Of a stretch of 64,000 nucleotides of DNA, positions 62,914 through 64,000 are shown piece by piece. The notes under the pieces are model-generated. The model had not been told where the DNA came from. It searched no databases and saw only the letters and a program-made list of their open reading frames with translations. Every line of letters begins with the position of its first letter. Within the stretch, counting starts at the first letter, position 1. Both the position numbers and the translations under genes were made by a program. The stretch is from Exophiala sp. HKRS030 (taxonomy: Eukaryota; Ascomycota; Eurotiomycetes; Chaetothyriales; Herpotrichiellaceae): NCBI GenBank assembly GCA_023897205.1, contig JAHWDD010000005.1:3534001-3598000 (forward strand). Reading direction: 5' to 3'.

Positions 62914-64000
62914 ATGCCAGGGTACGACACGATCCCGACGACGGCAACGTTAAAGTTGGAGAAGTTTGAACTTCATGTCTCCGAGCAAGATCTGAAAGAC
63001 TTCAAGGACCTAGTGCGACTTTCGAAACTCGCACCCGAGACCTACGAGAATACGCGAAGTGATGGTAGGTACGGTGTCAGCCACGGATGGATTTCTCAAG
63101 GTAAGAAGTATTGGGAGACTCAGTACGACTGGTAAGTCTAGCTATTGTATTTCTCCTACATCGGCATCAGGTTTCAGTATTGATTCCGAGCACGCGAGAC
63201 ACTGATCTTTGGAAGATGGGTTAATGACGACGAGCTTTACAGGCGAGAACGCGAGAAGTACATCAACTCCTTTCCCAATTTCAAAGTCGACGTCGACGAT
63301 CAGGACGGGGTCTTCAGTATCCATTTTGCCGCATTGTTCTCAAAGAAGAAGGATGCAGTCCCTATCTTGTTCCTGCATGGATGGCCTGGTATGTGGATTA
63401 GGAGAGTCGATCTCGGTGGGAACACCATGCGCTGATTCATTCTAGGAAGCCACCTCGAATTCTTGAAGATCCTGGATCTGTACCGCCAACGCTACTCGGA
63501 GGATGATCTGCCTTACCACATTATTGTGCCTTCTCTTCCTGGGTATAGTCTTTCTTCAGGTCCGCCTTTGGATAAGGACTGGGACAAAGACGATCTCGGA
63601 CGAGTCCTGAACAGTTTGATGATAGGACTTGGATTTGGGAGTGGATACGTGGCGCAGGGCGGCGATGTTGGCTCGTTTGTATGTCGTGTCCTTGCGGCGT
63701 CACATGATGAATGCAAAGGTATGTAGGGCCATTCTCTCACTGAGACGTTTCCGCTAATCAATGAATCTTGCAATTTCCCAGCGATACATCGTAAGTAATG
63801 CCCCGGGATCTGGCTCTCGCGATCAGGCTAACCTGTGAGCCCAGTTAATTTCTCCCCGGATTTGTCAGCGCCAGAAGGGGTTGTAGAGAGTGATGTCAAC
63901 GACGCCGAACGTGCTGGATTAAAACGCGCAGAAGAATTCCACGCGACCGGAAATGCCTATGCGCGCGAACACGGCACTCGACCTGCAACCATTGGTTTCG
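62914..64000 (+). CDS. Epoxide hydrolase (microsomal type, EHN domain), 3' end outside window
   Basis: Exons 62914-63131, 63243-63388, 63446-63718, 63782-63790 (9 nt) and 63845 onward; the gene continues past the window. It opens epoxides to diols by a covalent ester mechanism. The N-terminal EHN domain starts with KLEKFELHVSEQDLKDF and includes the splice-made YDWRERE and LNSFPNF-like INSFPNF. The alpha/beta core follows with LFLHGWPGSHLEF (oxyanion HGWP, split by intron 2), VPSLPGYSLS and the nucleophile GGDVGS. The 9-nt exon joins KAIHLNFSPDL, a conserved stretch of the family. The Tyr, acid and His of the C-terminal half are not in view. Confidence 0.93.

Overview
The window is nuclear DNA of a filamentous ascomycete (Pezizomycotina). 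The evidence is short 48-120 bp GT-AG introns with CTNAC/CTAAC-like branch sites, a fused pentafunctional AROM gene, fungal-type cytosolic and mitochondrial ribosomal proteins, a Ran1/Pat1-type kinase and CT-rich leaders. The class (Dothideomycetes or Eurotiomycetes most likely) cannot be fixed from sequence alone. I see no rRNA, convincing tRNA, CRISPR array or intact transposon.

Layout. 0-14 kb: a ZIP metal transporter (+), then on the minus strand a C2H2-like hypothetical protein, a DUF1275 membrane protein, phosphoglucomutase and an amidohydrolase. 14-26 kb: gene-poor, with one Ran1-like kinase isolated between two blocks of about 5.5 kb in which I recognise no gene. 26-42 kb: a small CYSTM-type protein, a divergent Rho-like GTPase, a RING-like protein with Ser-rich repeats, an NmrA-like reductase, several unrecognised reading frames, a TA-rich possible relic, an SDR with an altered active site and a large membrane protein. 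42-56 kb: housekeeping genes, namely NAF1 (H/ACA snoRNP assembly) convergent with ARO1 (AROM), another membrane protein, and a head-to-head pair of 40S uS2 (RPS0) and mitochondrial uS15. 56-64 kb: an accessory metabolic block with two divergent SDRs, an alpha/beta hydrolase, a secreted intradiol ring-cleavage dioxygenase and an epoxide hydrolase cut by the window edge. The last group could serve catabolism of aromatic or epoxide compounds; this is inference from co-location only.

Most notable observation: four otherwise well-formed genes (C2H2-like, DUF1275 twice, RPS0, intradiol dioxygenase) are each broken by the lack of exactly one base, always at a run of four or five C/G. Adding the base on paper makes every total exon length divisible by three. 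RPS0 is expected to be essential, so systematic homopolymer undercalling in the assembly is the simplest explanation. Gene models here should be checked against reads before any is called a pseudogene. Apart from that, the best biological leads are an SDR with YxxxR instead of YxxxK, a Rho-like GTPase without the G3 aspartate, a 9-nt microexon in the epoxide hydrolase, and the shared 414-bp promoter of the cytosolic and mitochondrial ribosomal protein genes.
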